Assembly (NCBI GenBank): GCA_028829895.1
Contig: CM054181.1
Coordinates: 62,498,259-62,562,258 of the forward strand
Length of the DNA: 64,000 nucleotides
Direction: 5' to 3'
DNA from: Sinotaia quadrata
Lineage: Eukaryota > Mollusca > Gastropoda > Architaenioglossa > Viviparidae
Program-made: the position numbers and the translations under genes
The notes under the pieces: generated by a model
Database searches by the model: none
Seen by the model: only the letters and a program-made list of their open reading frames with translations
Told to the model about the DNA's origin: nothing
Shown here: in pieces, positions 58,895 through 64,000 of the stretch
How the letters are laid out: each line of letters begins with the position of its first letter
Position numbering within the stretch: position 1 is the first letter of the stretch

Positions 58895-59165
58895 CCCCCC
58901 CCCACCCAAGCTCGTGGATGATAAGGTAAATCAGTGAGCTGTCTCAGGAGGTACAACTGTAGCCCAAGATCGCAATGACGTTCACTTTAATTCTTTATTC
59001 CTTGCACCCTAGCTCGTGGGTGTAAGTTAATTATTGAAAAGTCCGTCGGATGAGGTGTAGAGTCTACTGCCCCATACGAATTCCTTCTATCAGTAGTACC
59101 AGCACCCTAGTTCGTGGGTGGTGTTCTGAGTAGACCAGTGAGCTGCCTAGTACTAACGCTGGTAC
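58895..59165. repeat. Degenerate ~100-bp repeat, about three copies
   Basis: Copies share CACCCTAGCTCGTGGGTG-like sequence followed by a variable region and CAGTGAGCTG. They are strongly diverged. Confidence 0.55.
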
Positions 59166-59669
59166 TGATTTTGCAAATATATATATATATTTGCTAACAT
59201 AAATAGGGAACAGATTCTTGGATACTTTATATCTCTTTCTGTTCGAATATGTACAGGTAATAGTCAGGCTCATGACAAACCCGCTAGTAAAGTCAGTATC
59301 TCTTGAACTCTGCACTTTGCCCTTTCCGATACTCTCTTTTGCCGTCACAAGTCCACAAAACTTTATAATCAGAGAGCAGGATATAAACAATTTCCATTTA
59401 ATGAGTTTTTAAATCTGTACAGATTAATTTCTTTATTGATATAAAATATAATTAGCAACGTAACGTGTTTTGTATAGACTATAGTTATTTTGTCATTTAC
59501 ATAACACGCTAGCTTAGCACTGTTTTTTGTATAAAGGTTTTCTACGTCGTTTAAGTCAAATAGCAAAATATGCTCTTTTAATATGTATGCTATCTATGTC
59601 TTTTTAGTCAAATAGCAAAATATGCTCGTCTAATAAGTATGTTATCTATGTCTTTTTAGTTTTATCAGT

Positions 59670-59673
<4 letters not shown>

Positions 59674-59719
<46 letters not shown>
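59674..59719. repeat. (TC)n microsatellite
   Basis: An uninterrupted TC run bordering the Helitron-like remnant. Confidence 0.95.
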
Positions 59720-59722
<3 letters not shown>

Positions 59723-60501
59723 TATATATAATAATAAAATTGTTACATCTCTGGGTCTGTGCAGGCGTAAAATAATACTGGACGGATTTTGATAGGACAT
59801 ATATACCTGTTGTATTTTATAGCCTTAAAATCAAGATAGCCTATCTACATCATGCCATTCCATAATAGAGCTCTCCAGTAGCCCTAAAACTATGAAAGTA
59901 GTATAGTGCATAGCAGAAGTCGCCATTAAAATGTAAAACACATGTGTGCAGGCCATTGCTTACAAATTGCTGTGACCTCCTGGACGTCCATGCCCTCTGT
60001 ACACAGTGAATGATTTCTGTTTCACTCATTGCATTTCTTAGTTTGGGTATGAGATTTTAGGCTGTAGTAATTATTGTATTTTGGATTTGGTGGGTTGCAT
60101 TACACTGTGAGGTTAGCACTTATTTTTTGCAATGTATCCCTGAAAGAGAACGAACCACAGTCCTTTCTATAATTCTCTCTCTTCTCTTCTCTTATCTCTT
60201 TCTGTCTTTTTCTTCAATATGTAGTTTTTCTCTCCCCCACACTATCACATTCTCTCTTTTCCCTTATTCTCAATCAATCACCTCTTCAATTCCCTTAATT
60301 TATTCATTCATTTCTCTCCCCATCCCTCTTCTCTCTGTCAACTTTTTTAAGAAGAAAACTGGATAATGCACATATCAAATTCAAAACCAAATTGCAAAAT
60401 ACCTTAAAATAAGCATTGGCATATTTGCACTTAAGATTTCCATGACAGGTAGATATATATAAATTGACATTTACGCGAGCGAGGCTACAGGTAATGTCTA
60501 G
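59720..60501 (+). mobile_element. Possible Helitron-like remnant
   Basis: The left part reads TATTATATATAATAATAAAA, then a GGACGGATTTTGATAGGACA phrase that resembles the conserved ACGGATTTTGATGAAA-type subterminal sequence common in animal Helitron relics. The right part, ACGCGAGCGAGGCTACAGG, could form an imperfect GC-rich stem and ends CTAG at 60498-60501, followed by T, as Helitrons do. No helicase coding is seen. The match is by eye and the 5' boundary is uncertain. Confidence 0.4.
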
Positions 60502-61960
60502 TTGAAAAATAGGCCATGTTTTAGTACGTTATTTAAGGCTTTTAGTTTTAATCAGTCAAACAGAAAAATAAATTTTATCCTAATAAATATATTTTTTATG
60601 TCTTCTTAATTTTTATCTGTCAATAGAAAAATAAGTCCACTCCTAGTTCTCAGCACAGGGAGTAAAAAAGAAATAAAGAATGAACGAAAGAACTAATTAA
60701 ATAAATGAAAGAAAATATAAACATTATTACAACTACATTAGACTTCACTTAGGCCTCTGATGGACATTAAGACAAGCGAACCTTTGGTAATTCATAGGAC
60801 ATTTAGCATGGCTCTTCTTTCTACACACACATTTGCAAACGTGCGCACGCACAAATACACGCGCGCGCACGTGCACGCACAGACATACAAATGAAACGTG
60901 TATACACTGTACGTAAGAGCAATGCTTATCTAAGTCTTTTCATTGTCCTGTTGACAATAAGGGTGGAACCATCCTGACTTTATTTGCTCAAATGTTTCTG
61001 CAAGGGAGCGTTTATAAGGAATTTAAATAAGGAGAGGGTGGGGGAAGAGACAGGGAAGGGAAGCTTCTTTTCTTTCGTAGTATTGTACTTGTCAGAACCA
61101 ACGAATCAAATAAATTGGTGGCTGACGCACACTACGCAACAGGAAGAACAAATAAATCATAATCATCCTTCCCGCTAGATTCAGACCCTCCATCTTGAAA
61201 AATCTTAGTCCAGGTGAGGGCAAAGTGGCTTTATTTTCATTGAGTTAAGCAAATTTACCAAAAGATGCCGAGTCACCCAACAAGTAAAGGGCTGGACTAA
61301 CGACAATGCAAGAGTTACGGGTCTTTGTGTCAGCTTATTTAGCCCTGTTGTATTTACATTCAGTCCTCACACGATAGCTCTCCCCCACCCCCTCCCGCAA
61401 GGAAAAAGATATATACACAATTTTTTGCTAATTCAAAGTTGGCTGCTAGATTGCGAGCTTGAATGATTAAGGGGTTAACGTTCACTAAAAACACATGTAA
61501 ACAAACACACAAATGCACACATAACAAACACATAACCTTTCTCCAATCATAACAGTAAACTGCATGTATCAATTAATAAATACATGTATAATAATAAGTC
61601 CAGTTGAGTTCATCTTTATTATATACAAACAACACAATTATAATAATTCATTAGTTAAAAACTCTTATATAATACTTACATTAACAAATAATCTTTGGAA
61701 AACCTCTAATATATTATATAATAGTTATACATGTACATAGGAAATATTCTTACATATTATATAATAATCACCAGAAAAAACTCTTTCCTAATATATAATG
61801 ATTATTATTATTAAATGAACATGAATCAGAACCTTAGAACACTTTATAATGCTGACATTTATCACAGATAAATAAATAAGTATAAATATGTATATATGTT
61901 CAGCAAAATATCAAAAGATCTCAAAAGAGTGATGAGGTGGTGGAGGTGGGGCACATTCTT
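60502..61960. other. AT-rich non-coding stretch
   Basis: I see no exon. It contains alternating purine/pyrimidine CACACGCGCGCGCACGTGCA at about 60855-60880 and otherwise simple AT-rich DNA. Confidence 0.5.
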
Positions 61961-61969
61961 TTCTCTCTT

Positions 61970-62355
61970 TTAACATTTTAGTATTACACTGCAGTTGTCT
62001 TTCTGTTAACATTATGATATTACACTGCAGTTGTCTTTGTCTCTGCTCACAATATAGTATTATACTGCAGTTGTCTTTCTCTCTGTTAACATTATGATAT
62101 TACACTGCAGTTGTCTTTCTCTCTGTTCACAATATAGTATTATACTGCAGTTGTCTTTCTCTCTGTTAACATTATGATATTACACTGCAGTTGTCTTTCT
62201 CTCTGTTCACAATATAGTATTATACTGCAGTTGTCTTTCTCTCTGTTAACATTATGATATTACACTGCAGTTGTCTTTCTCTCTGTTAACATTATGATAT
62301 TACACTGCAGTTGTCTTTGTCTCTGCTCACAATATAGTATTATGCTGCAGTTGTC
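61970..62355. repeat. 40-bp tandem repeat with two alternating unit types
   Basis: Type M (TTAACATTATGATATTACAC) and type N (TTCACAATATAGTATTATAC) share the tail TGCAGTTGTCTTTCTCTCTG. The order along the array is M N M N M N M M N. Confidence 0.92.
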
Positions 62356-62489
62356 TTTCTCTTTTAGCGTTTTGGTATTAGAAATCTTGTAAATATAGAG
62401 GCACTATACAAGAGTTATGTATGAATCCTATATGAATAAATTTTGTGCAGGTACACTAGACCCTTGAACTGAGAGGCACAAATTACAAA

Positions 62490-62650
62490 TACTTTTGCTA
62501 GGCCACTGAAATGTACAATCAACAAGTATATGTTTGCTAGGCCACTGAAATGTACAATCAACAAGTATATGTTTGCTAGGCCACTGAAATGTACAATCAA
62601 CAAGTATATGTTTGCTAGGCCACTGAAATGTACAATCAACAAGTATATGT
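62490..62650. repeat. 39-bp tandem repeat, four copies
   Basis: The unit TTTGCTAGGCCACTGAAATG plus TACAATCAACAAGTATATG is nearly perfect. The antisense frame reads a 13-residue repeat (LANIYLLIVHFSG), an artefact of the 39-bp period. Confidence 0.95.
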
Positions 62651-63099
62651 TTGTTTAAAAATTAGTGCTCATAAGTCTTTGTGTTTGCTTGAAAGCATTG
62701 TCCTTGAAAAAAAAGCAGACGTTAGGACCATGTCAAATGTGACACTCCGAAGCATAATTTATAAAATACGGATTTCTAAAAGGTCATCCTAATATTCTCT
62801 GATACTAACAAGATGACTACATTTTGATTTATCAACATTCAACAAAACGTAGTCCTCTATGAGTAATAATAGATGGGGAGGGATACAGAGACAGAAATTT
62901 GATTGTGGCACCAACAATCAGAGCAAAGGTTTTGCTTTGCAACCATCTGTATAGTAATATGGTTACTGTCACATTATGATAATCTCCTCTAGAGATACAA
63001 CACAACATTGTTAATGAAAAATTATTGTAATCTTGTAGTGACAAACAAGCACAAGAGCCATAATGCTAATGCTCTGAGGGTCATTTGTGTTACTGTTTA

Positions 63100-63850
63100 C
63101 AATGAAGCACAGTCATATTAATGTTCACATTGAGACTCAATGCAATAATGTTAATACTGAGAGACAAATTTAATGCTCAGAGACCCTTTAATGTTACTCT
63201 TTACAATGTCAGAAGTACAGAAATGCTCATGGATTGATACAGAAATGTGAATGTTTTCAATTAACTATATGTTAATGCACACAAAGAAAGCATTGTTAAC
63301 TGCAAAGTAAAGCACCATGCCTTTAACACTGAGACCCAATATTAATACTAGGAGAAACACACAGTAATATTACTGATAACTTTCCACCATTCATTGTATG
63401 TTAATGCTTATGGACACAGTAGTGTTAATGCTTAGGGACATAATAATGTTAAAGCTTAGGGACAAAGTAATGTTAATTCTTAGGGACAAAGTAATGTTAA
63501 TTCTTAGGGACACAATAATGCAATAATGCCTATGATAAAAAACAGCACTATTAAGTCTAGAAACCACAACATTAATGTTCCTAATGTTGTTAATGCTATA
63601 GCAACAGTATTGTTAATGCTCATATAGGCAGTATTTACAGTATTGTTCATGATCATATTAGCAGTATTACAGTATTGTTAATGCTCAATTTAGCAGTATT
63701 CATAGATAGTGCTCAAAGTCACAATAATGCTCATGCTTATACTAACAATACTTAACAGTAATGTTAATGGTCACATTAATTGAAAGTATTGTTAATTCAA
63801 GACCCAGTAATGTTAATGATCACATTACTACTAAGGCCCATTCTGACAAA
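63100..63850. repeat. Degenerate TAATGTTAATGCT repeat region
   Basis: Short words such as TAATGTTAATGCT, GGGACA and ACAATAATG recur over 750 bp at roughly 25-30 bp spacing with heavy divergence. Confidence 0.75.
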
Positions 63851-64000
63851 CATTGTTAATGGTTTTTAAGATATATTTTTACTGAAATAATCCAGTTAAA
63901 CATACACAAGTATAACTTCATATCATTGCTACACATGAACTATAATGCACTTCAGCTTTTAAAAAAATAAGCATCATAAACACTTTTTAAAAGTTTTTTA

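Larger units (their letters stand above)
53056..59719. other. Upstream region of gene B, no exon seen
   Basis: It includes the presumed promoter of gene B. I see no TATA box at a convincing distance and no exon with protein-like sequence. Tandem arrays within it are listed separately. An Arg/Gly/Pro-rich frame at 54837-55019 and a frame at 58645-58860 lack homology and splice support. Confidence 0.55.

Overview
This is an AT-rich animal nuclear window. The evidence is spliced coding exons with GT-AG (and one GC-AG) introns, secreted chymotrypsin-fold serine proteases, decayed retrotransposon and DNA-transposon copies, and an exceptional load of tandem repeats. I think an invertebrate, probably a lophotrochozoan such as a mollusc, is most likely. 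That taxonomic guess is inference: no marker here fixes it.

Layout. (1) At 550-2531 on the + strand are the last exons of a gene that enters from the left. It encodes a basic, probably nuclear C-terminus that I do not recognise. (2) At 9446-29164 on the - strand is protease gene A: seven exons, a 360-residue open frame, all junction phases matching. (3) At 36521-53055 on the - strand is protease gene B: eight exons, a 414-residue open frame, all phases matching. (4) At 53056-64000 I see no convincing exon, only tandem arrays and a Helitron-like remnant. Genes A and B lie head to tail on one strand, share exon sizes and phases, and are tandem duplicates. Gene A and the + strand gene converge.

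The proteases. Both predict a signal peptide, an unusual aromatic and hydrophobic propeptide with a shared FGIFFGQP motif, a four-cysteine module (C-x8-C...CC), and then a full S1A trypsin domain. That domain has the His/Asp/Ser triad, all five chymotrypsin-type disulfides and Asp189. Gene B carries an extra in-frame Thr/Ser/Pro-rich exon between the Cys module and the catalytic domain. The activation sites differ: R|IQGG in A, K|IAGG in B. Both have Ser where Trp215 is nearly invariant. The likely picture is a small family of secreted, regulated proteases. The pro-region is the most likely undescribed element in the window.

The rest is introns and intergenic DNA filled with more than 25 unrelated mini- and microsatellite families (24 to 78 bp units), a reverse transcriptase fossil in a gene A intron, and a probable hAT element inserted into a minisatellite inside a gene B intron. 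Almost all long open frames outside the exons are repeat artefacts. No tRNA, rRNA or CRISPR array was found. Exon models come from reading splice sites and phase and comparing the two paralogues; no transcript evidence was available.
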